Made by a program: the position numbers and the translations under genes. This document shows, piece after piece, positions 26,488 to 35,275 of a DNA stretch of 64,000 nt (positions within the stretch are counted from its first letter, which is position 1; each line of letters opens with the position of its first letter). The notes under the pieces were generated by a model that was not told the origin of the DNA, ran no database searches, and was given only the letters and a program-made list of their open reading frames with translations. The stretch is from JAAYDI01 sp052034005 (lineage in GTDB: Bacteria; Planctomycetota; Planctomycetia; Pirellulales; Pirellulaceae), in NCBI GenBank assembly GCA_052034005.1, contig JBPOJB010000032.1, forward strand, positions 62,001 to 126,000. Reading direction: 5' to 3'.

Positions 26488-26515
26488 GCGCGGAACGGAC
26501 TCCGACGTTCCGCGC
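26488..26515. terminator. Hairpin between convergent genes
   Basis: GCGCGGAAC (26488-26496) and GTTCCGCGC (26507-26515) form a perfect 9-base-pair stem with a 10-base loop, 24 bases after the plus-strand stop and 39 bases after the minus-strand stop. It has no T tract on either side. It could slow both transcripts, but an intrinsic terminator is not proven. Confidence 0.5.
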
Positions 26516-26554
26516 ACAGGTCGTTGTGCATGGAGCAGGTGAGGCTCTCTCTAC

Positions 26555-27358
26555 TCAGCCTTGCCCCTCGCCCGCCGACGGCTCGGCGGGCTCCTCTTCC
26601 GCGGGCTGGTCGCCCGCCGGTGGCTGTGGTCGCGGCTCCGGCTCCTCCGCCGGACCCGGTCGGTCGGGCTCGGTGACGGGCGCCGGCTCGTCCGCCTTCG
26701 GCGGCTCCGTGGGCGGCTCGAGGCCTTTGGCTCTAACGCCTGGACCGCCGCCTGGGGCGGGCCCTTCGCCGCGCGGCGTCTTGCCCGTCCAGTCCCGTTT
26801 CTTGCCACCGCCACCTGCGCCCGGTCCGCCCATTCCGGTCGGTCGGCGCGGCTGGAAGTCCTTCTTCTCCTGCTCCGTCATCTGCCGCGGAATGACCGTT
26901 TTCGGTGGCAGCCGTCTTGCCTTGTCCTCCTCTTTCAGGTTCTCCACCTCGTCCGAGGTCCACGCCGAGTAAAGGAGTGGTTTCTGTTGTCCCACATAGG
27001 TGACATACAGATCGTACGTGCGATAAGGTATGCCGCCGCGCCAGCTGTACAATTCGATCAGGCCGTTCTCCACCTGCTGGACACTCGTCGGGGCGCGTCC
27101 CAGCAGATCCTGTATCTCAGCTTGCGTGATGCCACCATCGTGGTTCGGGTCGGGCATCTTCTCGTCCAGCAGATCCAGGACGATCTTGGTCGCCTTTTCG
27201 AACGTAGGACGCGCAATCGTGCGGTCGTACAGGAGACACGCCAGGAGCACGCCGAACACCAGCAGCAGGAGGATGAGCCGCAACGGGCTGGTTTCCTTGG
27301 ACGGAGTCGGTGCACTCTGTGGAGCTTGTCCTTGAGCTGTTGGAGGAACGTCACTCAT
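26555..27358 (-). CDS. Membrane-anchored protein with EF-hand-like loop and Pro/Gly-rich tail
   Basis: The 267-residue protein has a short Ser/Pro-rich N-terminus, one membrane segment (about 25-44), and an external helical region containing DPNHDGGITQAE (about residues 70-81). This has the D-x-N-x-D-G-x-I-x-x-x-E spacing of an EF-hand calcium loop. A compact domain with YSWRGGIPYRTYDLYVTYVG follows. The last 100 residues are low-complexity Pro/Glu/Gly. No enzyme motif is visible. The gene lies upstream of nothing on its strand within 140 bases and is convergent with the pilT operon. Calcium binding is inferred. Confidence 0.68.
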   Translation of the reverse strand: MSDVPPTAQGQAPQSAPTPSKETSPLRLILLLLVFGVLLACLLYDRTIARPTFEKATKIVLDLLDEKMPDPNHDGGITQAEIQDLLGRAPTSVQQVENGLIELYSWRGGIPYRTYDLYVTYVGQQKPLLYSAWTSDEVENLKEEDKARRLPPKTVIPRQMTEQEKKDFQPRRPTGMGGPGAGGGGKKRDWTGKTPRGEGPAPGGGPGVRAKGLEPPTEPPKADEPAPVTEPDRPGPAEEPEPRPQPPAGDQPAEEEPAEPSAGEGQG

Positions 27359-27498
27359 GGATCCACCTCAATTCACGCGCATCATAGGATGTGGAAAAAA
27401 AGAAAGATGATCGCCTGCCGACACCCCCCAAGATGACGGCAGCCATTAGTCTAACCTTGCCGCTGTGCCCATGCCAGTGCGGCGGGTACCGAAATGGT

Positions 27499-29097
27499 TC
27501 ATTCGGGCGCTGCGCAGGGTATCAGCACGATGATCTCCGCACCACCGGCGGTTCCTTCTCCCGCGCAGATCCGCCCGCCGTGTGCCTCGACGATGCGTTG
27601 GGCGATGGCCAGCCCGAGGCCGGTGCCCTTGGTCTTCGTCGTGAAGAAAGGCTCGAACATGTGCGTCCGCTGCGCCTGGCTCAAGCCCGGCCCATTGTCG
27701 CGGACCGAAATGCGAATCCCCTGGGCGGTCCCGAGGGTTGCCGGGCTGCACGAGATCTCGATCCGGACCGGGTCGGCGCAGGCGGCCAGGGCGTTCTCGA
27801 AGAGGATGCGAAACAGCTGGACCAGGCGGAAATGATCGCCATCACAACCGAGGTCCATGCCGCCGGTGTGCGCGATCATCTCGGCGATGCGGCCTTCCCA
27901 TTGGGGGAGCAGCAGTTCCCAGGCCTCCCGCCACGCCGTGTCCAGCTGGCAGGTGGACCGGTCCAGGTTGACCGGCGCCGCGTACCCGCGCACCTCGTCG
28001 AACAGGCGGTGCATGTGGCCTTGGGCCAGTTTGATGCGGTGCACGAGGTCGAGCGCGGCGGGATTGCCTTCCACTTCCAGCTCAAGCATTTCCGCACAGG
28101 CCTGGATGCGCTGCAGCGCGTTGCGGCCCTCGTGGGCCAGTCCGGTAATCATCTGGCCGATCCCGGCCAGTCGTTCCGACTGCAGGGCCAGCCGCTGAGC
28201 GCGATTCAGTTCGGTCACGTCCTGCCCGATGGCCAGCAGCGCGACGGTCCTGCCCGACACGCTCTTGAGGGACGTGTTGGACCAGCTGATGCGCCGCTCC
28301 TGGCCCGAGAGGGTGAGCAGGGTGCTGGCAGCCGCGCTGGTGTCTCGGCGCAGCGCCTCCTGGAACACCGCGTATTGCCGCTCTCGTTCCCGCTCCGGCA
28401 CAAACCGCTCGAACCAATTCGACCCCTTGATGGCGCGGGACGGGATCCCCGTCAGGTTTTCCAGGTATGGGTTGTAGCGGATGACGCGGCCGTGCACGTC
28501 GAGCACGAGGATGATGGCCTGGGCATGTTCCCACAGCCCCTCCACGAATTCCTTCTCTTGATGCCGGGCGTGCCTGATCCGCGTCCGCTCCGCCGCCTTC
28601 CAGTGGTGGGCCTGTTCGCTCTTGTAGGCGTCTTCGATGATCGCGAGGTCCAGATCGAGCAGTTTGGTGAGCGAGTCGACCGCGTCGAGCAGTGCGGCCT
28701 GCGTGTCGGACCAATGGTCTCGCAGCAGGCCGAGCAGGTCGCTGCGCAACCGGCACAGCGTGGCGTGCATGTACATCTGGTTCAGCCCGATCGAGGCGTG
28801 CTGCCGGCCAATGCGGACACGGCGGGCCACATACTGGGCGTCGTACACGCCGGCGAACAGTTCCTGGAGCCAGGCGGCAAGTGACTGGTGGAGTCTGGCC
28901 CACTGGGCGTCACCGCCGCGGAACACGCGCTGCGCCCCCGCCTCGTCCCGCCATGCGGCCAGGCAGTTGTCGATCAGCGCCGGGAAGTGCGGCGCCACGA
29001 TCCGCCCGAGTTCCGCCACGCGCCGGGCATCGGCGTCGGACCACCGCACATGCTGCTGCAACTGCCGGTAGCGTTGGAGAGGCCGTTTCGGTTCCAT
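27499..29097 (-). CDS. Globin-coupled PAS sensor histidine kinase
   Basis: The 532-residue soluble protein has three parts. Residues 15-165 are a sensor globin with the expected proximal histidine at His100 (RRVRIGRQHASIGLNQMYM). Residues 180-300 are a PAS domain (VEGLWEHAQAIILVLDVHGRV). From 305 on it is a HisKA/HATPase kinase with phospho-acceptor His322 (GLAHEGRNALQR), N-box FENALAAC, DNGPGLS and GTGLGLAIAQRIVEAHGG. Such kinases sense oxygen through heme and autophosphorylate. No response regulator is adjacent. The gene lies 12 bases after the protease stop and is probably the last gene of that operon. Confidence 0.88.
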   Translation of the reverse strand: MEPKRPLQRYRQLQQHVRWSDADARRVAELGRIVAPHFPALIDNCLAAWRDEAGAQRVFRGGDAQWARLHQSLAAWLQELFAGVYDAQYVARRVRIGRQHASIGLNQMYMHATLCRLRSDLLGLLRDHWSDTQAALLDAVDSLTKLLDLDLAIIEDAYKSEQAHHWKAAERTRIRHARHQEKEFVEGLWEHAQAIILVLDVHGRVIRYNPYLENLTGIPSRAIKGSNWFERFVPERERERQYAVFQEALRRDTSAAASTLLTLSGQERRISWSNTSLKSVSGRTVALLAIGQDVTELNRAQRLALQSERLAGIGQMITGLAHEGRNALQRIQACAEMLELEVEGNPAALDLVHRIKLAQGHMHRLFDEVRGYAAPVNLDRSTCQLDTAWREAWELLLPQWEGRIAEMIAHTGGMDLGCDGDHFRLVQLFRILFENALAACADPVRIEISCSPATLGTAQGIRISVRDNGPGLSQAQRTHMFEPFFTTKTKGTGLGLAIAQRIVEAHGGRICAGEGTAGGAEIIVLIPCAAPE

Positions 29098-29109
29098 GGC
29101 TGTCTCGGA

Positions 29110-30906
29110 TCACTCGCGCGCAGGCCGGCCCTCGGCCGGCGGCGCGGCCGGCAGCTGCGTGAGCCGGTCCCGGATGGACCGGTAATGGTCGGTCAGGATG
29201 GGGAGGCCGGAGCCTTGCCCGTCGGATAGGAGGTCTTCCCACGCCAGCCCTTCAGGCAATCCGTCGACGCGCGGCATGAATTGGGCGACCTCGAACTGCC
29301 GGGCCAGCTCGTCGAGCCGCGGCTGGCGCCGCAACACGCGTTGGGCGAAGGCAATGCCGGCCAGGTCCGCGGCCAGGTCCACATAGCTGAACCCGCGCCC
29401 CGAACGCGCATCCGCCAGTTCCTTGCCGACCCCCGCCGTTTCGGCCGCCAACGGTCCGACGACGGCCGTCAAGTACGCCGAAAGGAAGAAGTGCTGCGCC
29501 AGGTCGCGGCGATTCAAGATGGTGGGACCCGCCAGCGTCCGGCAACGCTGCTCCCGTTCCGCCGGCGTTTCCACCACCAGGCTGAACTCGCGTGTCAGGC
29601 GATTCTGCGTCAACGTATCGGAATCATCCAGCGCGATACCCACGCCTAAGAGGAATGCCGCCGGCGCGACATCGGCCGGTACACCCTCCGCCGCAGCCGC
29701 GGCGCACCGCACGTAGTACTCGGTGAGCCGATCGTCACGGAGCGAGCCGGCGCGTGCCGCACGCGCCAACGCCGCCGTACGCACCGCTGCCACGACCAGG
29801 CGCGTCGCGTCGGCTAACGGCGTGTCGCCCATCATCCCCAGCTGGAACTGATACTGCTTGGCCGACGTGTCGGCAGGGATCGCGTCGGCCAGCTTGGCGT
29901 AGATCTGGCTCAAACGCAACCGTGTGGCCGCGGTCAACTCGCTCACCGCGGTCACGCGGCGCTCCCGGATCTCCTCGCCCACCAGATTGATCAGCAAGGT
30001 ATTGACCGGGTCGAACGCGATGCGGAAATCGGCGCGCAGGGCCTGGTTGTCCGCCAACACCGGGCGCATTACCGATCCCCGATCGGGGCTGTGCACGGCG
30101 CCCAAATAGTGCCCCACTTCATGCAGCAGCACCTCTTCCCGTTCCGGCTCGCTCATCGTCGCCGACCACTCGCGCACCAGGATGTGCCGCTGCAGCATGC
30201 CCGGCGTGCCGCCCAGATGCGACACGCCCAGCGGCTCGCGGTACCGGCCGGTGAATCCGATCGCCACGTGCCCCGCGCGCGGCTGAACTGCCTGCTGAAA
30301 CTCGGCCAAGGCCAGCGGGAATGCCGCGGCCTCTGCGCTCGCCGTCCACTCGCCGACGTCGACGACTTTGAGCCGCACACGGCAGTACTGTTCCAGAATG
30401 TCCGACACGCGGTCGATCCGCTTGCGCAGACGCGCCTCCCAGACGTCGCGCACCGTGAGTTCATAGCTGTCGACGAACACCTCGATAGGGATCTCCACGA
30501 CCGTCCTCAGCGGCGGACCTTCGCCCAAGGTCCGTCCGCCCGCCGTTTGGTCGTTGATGCCCAAGTCGATCTGGCTGATGTCGACCCGGCCCTGCGGGTC
30601 CTCCCGGAACACGTACACCGCATTGGCGTCCAACTGGTGCTGGGTCCGTACCCCTTGGGTCGTAAACGCCAGCTCGCAAGGCCCGCGCAACGGCAACACG
30701 GTCAGCGCATGCGCCGAGACTTCCAGCGACCGCGACCACGGGTCATGCACCAGGATCTCGAACGAGATCGCAGCACGAGTCCGATTCGACAGGACGATCA
30801 CGTCGGCGCGGCCCACCGCCGCGACGCTCCAGGTGCATACGGCGACCCACAGCAGGGACCAACCTGCCCAGCAGTGTGGTCGGCGAGTCGACAAGCACGA
30901 TCGCAT
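29110..30906 (-). CDS. Secreted zinc metalloprotease-like protein
   Basis: The 598-residue protein starts at MRSCLSTRRPH with a signal peptide ending near VGRAD. The upstream in-frame region (to 30993) overlaps the preceding gene. It has the metzincin-type zinc motif HEVGHYLGAVH (about residues 262-272) followed by GSVMRP, a Met-turn-like sequence, so it resembles reprolysin/M12-type enzymes. The N-terminal 200 residues are beta-rich (EILVHDPWSRSLEVSAH) and the C-terminal 300 residues are helical and of unknown type. It should act outside the cytoplasm. It follows the 879-residue protein gene after 8 bases, indicating cotranscription. Confidence 0.72.
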   Translation of the reverse strand: MRSCLSTRRPHCWAGWSLLWVAVCTWSVAAVGRADVIVLSNRTRAAISFEILVHDPWSRSLEVSAHALTVLPLRGPCELAFTTQGVRTQHQLDANAVYVFREDPQGRVDISQIDLGINDQTAGGRTLGEGPPLRTVVEIPIEVFVDSYELTVRDVWEARLRKRIDRVSDILEQYCRVRLKVVDVGEWTASAEAAAFPLALAEFQQAVQPRAGHVAIGFTGRYREPLGVSHLGGTPGMLQRHILVREWSATMSEPEREEVLLHEVGHYLGAVHSPDRGSVMRPVLADNQALRADFRIAFDPVNTLLINLVGEEIRERRVTAVSELTAATRLRLSQIYAKLADAIPADTSAKQYQFQLGMMGDTPLADATRLVVAAVRTAALARAARAGSLRDDRLTEYYVRCAAAAAEGVPADVAPAAFLLGVGIALDDSDTLTQNRLTREFSLVVETPAEREQRCRTLAGPTILNRRDLAQHFFLSAYLTAVVGPLAAETAGVGKELADARSGRGFSYVDLAADLAGIAFAQRVLRRQPRLDELARQFEVAQFMPRVDGLPEGLAWEDLLSDGQGSGLPILTDHYRSIRDRLTQLPAAPPAEGRPARE

Positions 30907-30914
30907 GATGTGGG

Positions 30915-33554
30915 TCAGTATACCACCTGCGGGTCGACCGTGATGCGGCCATGCAGGACCCGCGAGCCGCCGATCTCTTCCGCGCGGACCCACAGCGTCC
31001 TGCCCGCCAGGCTGGCGCCGTCGGACAGCACGAACGTGCCCGCGGCTCGACCCGGCCCGACGCGCAGCATCTGCTGGCGCAGACGCCGGCGCCCCGGTGC
31101 ATACAAATAACAGTTGAAATCCAGCGGCTGCCGCGTGTTGTTCAACAGCCGCTGCTCCACCACCAACTGGCCGGAATCGTCCAGCCAGCAGTCGAGCTCC
31201 AGCGCCGCCTCACCGGACCCCACCCAGAGATCCTGGTAGACGCTGAATCGGTAGTCCCGATCCGCCGACACGGAAAAGTCCAACTGTGCGCGCTGCGCGC
31301 CGCTGTCCGCGTCGGCACGGAGCGACAGTGGGAATCCCTGGACCAGTTCATTGTCGCTGGCCAGTTCGAACGGGAGCGCCTCGTGGCGGACATCCCAGGC
31401 CGGAGATGCCTGCAGCGCGACCGACCCGTACACGCTGACCGGAAACGTGTTGCGACAGCGGAGTTCGACGTTCTGCACGCCTCCAGACGCGTCGACCAGC
31501 CGCAGCGGCTGGATCGCACATTGCAGCCGCCAGCGCGCGACGGCCAGGTTCAGCCCGGTCACGAAGACAGGCAGCGGTCCTGCCGCGATCGTCTGCACCG
31601 TCACGCCGCGATCTTGACGCGACGGCACGATGCTCTCCTCGCCCCACACCGTCACCTGCCGAACATCGTCGCCCAGATAAAGCGTCTCGTCGGTCGACAA
31701 CTCGTTCCAGACAACCATGATCGCCCGACCGTCCCGCTCGAAGAGCCAGTTGTGGCTGCCGTTGGGCAACAGGATGCTCCCCAGGTGGACGGCGCCGCCC
31801 ACCAGGTCGGCGGTCGTCCGCCAGGGCAGCAGCAGTTCGGTGGGCGTGCCGTCCGCGCCGAGCAACCCCCGCTCGTCATCGAACGGGCCGCGCAGGAGGA
31901 TGGCCGGCGCACCGCGGACCTTCGCCGAGAGCATCCGCAAGACAAGGTCGCGCGCCCGCGCCTCGGGGCCATAGGCCGCTTTCGACAGCGGCTGGAACGC
32001 GACCCACCGCGGTCCGCGCGGCGCAGCCGCGGACGCGTATTGCTCGAACTCCGACGCCGTCAACGGCAGCCATTCGGACATGACCAGGAAATCCCACGGA
32101 GGGTCGGACACCGCAGGGATCTCGAACAGCCAGTCCCAGGCGAGTCCGAACCGGACGAAGTAGCCCGCCTGCTCCACGCGCGCCCGCGCGTCACGGATCG
32201 TGGCCACCAGCTTCTCGAGATCCGCCAGGCGGCTGATGGCCTCGTCGCCGATCCGCCAATGACGCATCTTGGACGCAAGCCGGCTCAGCCACGGTTCGAT
32301 GGCCGGCTGCCAGAGGCCGGGACGCTGGAGCCAATCCGCCATCGTCAAGTTCTGCTTGTAGCTCAGCTGCTCGCGGAGACTCGCCGGGATCGTATCCAAT
32401 ACACCAACCGGCTCGATCCCGCCGGCACAAAGCTGATCAGTCAACGCCGCCAGCCGATCGAGCGCTCGGGTGTCAGCCGGATCGCAGGCCACCGGATACT
32501 CGAGCCAGCCGACGTGTGCTTGTTTCAGGAGCGCCACCAGTGACGGGGCGGTCAGCGGGATGTTGGCGTCCGGCAGTGACCAGCCGAACTCGCTGGGGTG
32601 CTCGCCCGCGTCGGGCCGCAGCACCACGAGCGATGTCGTGTGCTGCAGCGTCGGTGCGCCGTCGGGCGGCCAGGAGATGCGCAGAGTGTAGAAGCCGTAG
32701 CCGGGGACCTGCGGGTGCCAGGTGACCGACCCGCCGGAAGCGCGCTGGTCGCGATCCGCCCGGGCCGGCTCGGACGGCGAGCCCCGGATCGCGCCGTCGT
32801 CGCCCGCCCGTGCCGAGACCGACTCCGCAGATAACCGGGCGGAATCGACGCACCGGCCGGCCACGTCGAGCAGTTCCAGGCGCAGCGTGGGGTCCTCCTG
32901 CGGGATGCCCGACATGCCGCAGGTGAGCTTCACTTGGGCGGGGTCGAAAAACAGGTTCTGTGGCTGTCGGCTGGCGATGGACACGCGCGGAAGCTGCGAC
33001 AAAAGTATGTCATCAAACATGGCAGCGCCTTGCAGGTCGGCGCGGTCGGTCGGTGTCACGTGCAGGGCGATCACGGCAAAGCGGGCCTCGGGGTCCGTGA
33101 TCGTCAGCGGGCCGATCTGCAGATCCTGCCAGGCGGGAGCGTGCGTCAGGTGCGGCGAGTCGTAGGTAGCCCGGGGCTGCCGCCGCGCGTCGAGCACGGT
33201 CAGGCTCACGTACGCGACGTCGTGCCGAAGCCGTTCGGTTTTCAGTCGCGCGCGCAGCAGGTAGCTGTAGGCTGGGTCGATCTCGATCAGGGGGCTGGAC
33301 ACCATCGCCGCGCCGCCGTCGAGTTCGATCCGCAGGCACTGCCCGCGATCCCCGGCCGGGTCGGGCGCGATGCCGATGCTGAGATAGTGCGGGAAGCCGC
33401 GGTCGCGCCGCCGCACCCAGCCGTCCGGCCAGGCGTCGTAATCGCTGTCCGCGTCCTGTTCAAACCCGGTCGCGAAGACGACCTCCGCGCCCCGCAGCGC
33501 GCCGGGCGGCGGCACCTGAGCCGCGAGCAGCAGGGCAGCACACCAGACGCCCAT
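30915..33554 (-). CDS. Large secreted protein with central TIM-barrel-like domain
   Basis: The 879-residue protein starts at MGVWCAALLLAAQ with a signal peptide. GGAGGGGGAAT gives an excellent ribosome site, so the longer opening to 33671 is rejected. Residues 30-200 look like a carbohydrate-binding beta-sandwich (ATGFEQDADSDYDAWPDGWV). The middle part (about 320-620) has the alternating strands of a TIM barrel (WSLPDANIPLTAPSLVALLKQA). The end is again beta-rich. No conserved catalytic glutamate pair is obvious. I infer a surface polysaccharide-binding or degrading role. It heads the operon with the protease and the globin kinase. Confidence 0.66.
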   Translation of the reverse strand: MGVWCAALLLAAQVPPPGALRGAEVVFATGFEQDADSDYDAWPDGWVRRRDRGFPHYLSIGIAPDPAGDRGQCLRIELDGGAAMVSSPLIEIDPAYSYLLRARLKTERLRHDVAYVSLTVLDARRQPRATYDSPHLTHAPAWQDLQIGPLTITDPEARFAVIALHVTPTDRADLQGAAMFDDILLSQLPRVSIASRQPQNLFFDPAQVKLTCGMSGIPQEDPTLRLELLDVAGRCVDSARLSAESVSARAGDDGAIRGSPSEPARADRDQRASGGSVTWHPQVPGYGFYTLRISWPPDGAPTLQHTTSLVVLRPDAGEHPSEFGWSLPDANIPLTAPSLVALLKQAHVGWLEYPVACDPADTRALDRLAALTDQLCAGGIEPVGVLDTIPASLREQLSYKQNLTMADWLQRPGLWQPAIEPWLSRLASKMRHWRIGDEAISRLADLEKLVATIRDARARVEQAGYFVRFGLAWDWLFEIPAVSDPPWDFLVMSEWLPLTASEFEQYASAAAPRGPRWVAFQPLSKAAYGPEARARDLVLRMLSAKVRGAPAILLRGPFDDERGLLGADGTPTELLLPWRTTADLVGGAVHLGSILLPNGSHNWLFERDGRAIMVVWNELSTDETLYLGDDVRQVTVWGEESIVPSRQDRGVTVQTIAAGPLPVFVTGLNLAVARWRLQCAIQPLRLVDASGGVQNVELRCRNTFPVSVYGSVALQASPAWDVRHEALPFELASDNELVQGFPLSLRADADSGAQRAQLDFSVSADRDYRFSVYQDLWVGSGEAALELDCWLDDSGQLVVEQRLLNNTRQPLDFNCYLYAPGRRRLRQQMLRVGPGRAAGTFVLSDGASLAGRTLWVRAEEIGGSRVLHGRITVDPQVVY

Positions 33555-33740
33555 GGGACATTCCCCCTCCGCCAGCCGCCACCTGTCGACCACCAATCGC
33601 CGTAGAGCGAACCTGCCCCGCTGCGGCGGCCGCTCCACACTCAAGAAAACCTTGCTTACGGCGGCGCGCACGGGGCCGCCGGAAACGGAAATCCCAGGCC
33701 GGCCGCTACCGGATACAACGCCCGTTCCGGTTCTGCCGCC

Positions 33741-33761
33741 AAAAAGGGGTCAGGACTCATT
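33741..33761 (+). repeat. Left inverted repeat of the RAYT element
   Basis: The arm is AAAAA followed by GGGGTCAGGACTCATT. It is the exact reverse complement of 34558-34578. Confidence 0.9.
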
Positions 33762-33776
33762 TTCAGCTAGCACTCA

Positions 33777-33792
33777 GGGGTCAGGACTCATT
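33777..33792 (+). repeat. Second, shortened copy of the left repeat
   Basis: GGGGTCAGGACTCATT is repeated in direct orientation 15 bases after the full left arm, without the leading A tract. Paired repeats are common at REP-type ends and may be the transposase recognition sites. Confidence 0.85.
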
Positions 33793-33825
33793 GTGGGGTG
33801 GATGGAGGCGTGATAGATTACGCGC

Positions 33826-34527
33826 ATGCCACGACCACCTCGCGCCGACGAAGCTGGTGCCCTTTATCACGCCCTCAATCGCGGGAATGCCCGGGCAACG
33901 ATCTTCCACAAAGTGGAAGACTACGAGGCGTTCGAACGGGTTCTGGCGGAAGGGCTCGGGCAGTACGCGGTGCACCTGCTGGGCTACCAACTGATGCCCA
34001 ATCACTGGCACCTGGTGCTGCGCCCCGAGGTAGATGGGGAGATGAGCCGCTTCCTCCGGTGGGTCACGGCTACGCATGTCATGCGCTATCACGCGCATTA
34101 CCAGACGGCCAGCCAGGGGCATCTGTATCAGGGCCGTTTCAAGAGCTTCCCGATCCAGGACGACGGCCATTTCCTGACCGTCTGCCGGTACGTGGAACGG
34201 AATGCCTTGCGGGCCGGGCTGGTCCAGCGGGCGGAAGACTGGCGTTGGAGCTCGCTGTGGCGTTGGCTGCAGGCGGTGGAGCCGGAACCGGCGCTCCTGT
34301 CGCCCTGGCCGATCCCCCGTTTGCCCCATTGGGTCGCCAAGGTCAATCAACCACTGACCGACTCGGAACTGGCCGCCGTGCGGCGGTGTGTGCAACGTGG
34401 CACACCCTTTGGCGACCCGGTGTGGCGAGGCGCCACGGTGGACCGTCTGGGACTCGCCTCTACGCTGCGTCCGCGCGGCCGCCCGCGCCGGGACATGGCC
34501 CGCAAGACACCGGGCCAGACGCCCTGA
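33826..34527 (+). CDS. REP-associated tyrosine transposase (TnpA_REP, IS200-like)
   Basis: The 233-residue protein is a single-strand HUH-type transposase of the REP-associated (RAYT) group. Family features are the opening MPRPPRADEAGALYHALNRGN, the HUH motif in MPNHWHLVLRP, the YHAHYQTASQGHLYQGRFKSF stretch, and the catalytic tyrosine in CRYVERNALRAGLV. The frame is intact with no stop or frameshift. Such proteins act on hairpins at the ends of their own element and on REP sequences in the genome. The gene lies inside the 21-base inverted repeats. Whether it is still active is unknown. Confidence 0.93.
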   Translation: MPRPPRADEAGALYHALNRGNARATIFHKVEDYEAFERVLAEGLGQYAVHLLGYQLMPNHWHLVLRPEVDGEMSRFLRWVTATHVMRYHAHYQTASQGHLYQGRFKSFPIQDDGHFLTVCRYVERNALRAGLVQRAEDWRWSSLWRWLQAVEPEPALLSPWPIPRLPHWVAKVNQPLTDSELAAVRRCVQRGTPFGDPVWRGATVDRLGLASTLRPRGRPRRDMARKTPGQTP

Positions 34528-34555
34528 GCCCCCGGTCCTCGCGCCGCAAACCGGA

Positions 34556-35275
34556 TTAATGAGTCCTGACCCCTTTTTCTGCGTGGGAGAGGATCGCGGC
34601 GAGCGCCAGGCAGGCGGTCTCGATGCGCAGGATGCGCGTGCCCAGGGAGACGGCATGCCAGCCGGCTGCTCGAGCCAGTGACAGTTCGCTGTCCGACCAG
34701 CCGCCCTCGGGGCCGACAGCCAGGTAGTGGCTCGACGCGTTGCCCGCCGTGCGGTCCAGTGCGGTTCCCATCGGATCTGCGATCCACTTCGCTGCGCCGG
34801 CGGGCACCGCGTGCAGGTAATCGGCCAAGGGCATAAGCGACGCCACTTCCATCAGTCGCGTGCGGCCGCATTGCTTGGTCGCCTCCACCACCGCACGGCG
34901 CAGCTTGACCAGTCCCCGTTCGTCCGGATGCACTACGCTGTGTTGGGCGCGGAGCGGCACGACGCGTGTGACACCCAGCTCGACGAGCTTCTCGACCAGC
35001 CACCGTTGCCGATCGGCCTTAGGCAGCGCCACGCCCACGACGATCGCCCACGGCAGCTCGCGATCCACTTCCCGCGAGCCGACGACGGCCAGCTCGACCT
35101 GTGAGCGCGCCAGGCGTGTGATACGGGCCTCGAACTCCCGGCCGCTGCCGTCCAGGAGGACCACCACGTCACCCACGCACCCGCGCAGGACGCGTTGCAG
35201 GTGGTGGGCCTCCGGGCCCGACAGGACGGCCCGCTGGGTCGTGATCGGGCTCTCGACGAAGAAACGATGAGTCAT
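34556..35275 (-). CDS. rsmE: 16S rRNA m3U1498 methyltransferase
   Basis: The 239-residue protein is a SPOUT methyltransferase that methylates N3 of U1498 in 16S rRNA. It has the N-terminal RNA-binding part (HRFFVE, HHLQRVLR), the block ALPKADRQRWLVEKLVELGV, and the trefoil-knot AdoMet site AVGPEGGWSDSEL with LGTRILRIETACLALAAIL. The last seven codons (KGVRTH and stop) are encoded by the right repeat of the neighbouring transposable element, so the natural C-terminus has been replaced. The catalytic knot is complete, so activity is probably retained. The gene is transcribed toward the element. Confidence 0.92.
   Translation of the reverse strand: MTHRFFVESPITTQRAVLSGPEAHHLQRVLRGCVGDVVVLLDGSGREFEARITRLARSQVELAVVGSREVDRELPWAIVVGVALPKADRQRWLVEKLVELGVTRVVPLRAQHSVVHPDERGLVKLRRAVVEATKQCGRTRLMEVASLMPLADYLHAVPAGAAKWIADPMGTALDRTAGNASSHYLAVGPEGGWSDSELSLARAAGWHAVSLGTRILRIETACLALAAILSHAEKGVRTH
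34558..34578 (+). repeat. Right inverted repeat, overlapping the rsmE stop
   Basis: This is the perfect reverse complement of the left arm. On the minus strand it reads AAAAA-GGGGTCAGGACTCATT. Its last base is shared with the TAA (34556-34558) that ends rsmE. Confidence 0.9.

Larger units (their letters stand above)
33741..34578. mobile_element. REP-associated (RAYT-type) transposase element
   Basis: The 838-base unit is bounded by a perfect 21-base inverted repeat (33741-33761 and 34558-34578, containing GGGGTCAGGACTCATT). A second 16-base copy of the left arm sits 15 bases inside (33777-33792). Between them is one intact TnpA_REP transposase gene. No target duplication was found by eye. 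The right arm overlaps the end of rsmE. Confidence 0.82.

Noticed and set aside
33826..34527. Standard IS200/IS605 insertion with tnpB
   Set aside because: There is no tnpB gene, and the protein has the REP-associated transposase signature with terminal repeats, so it is called a RAYT element.
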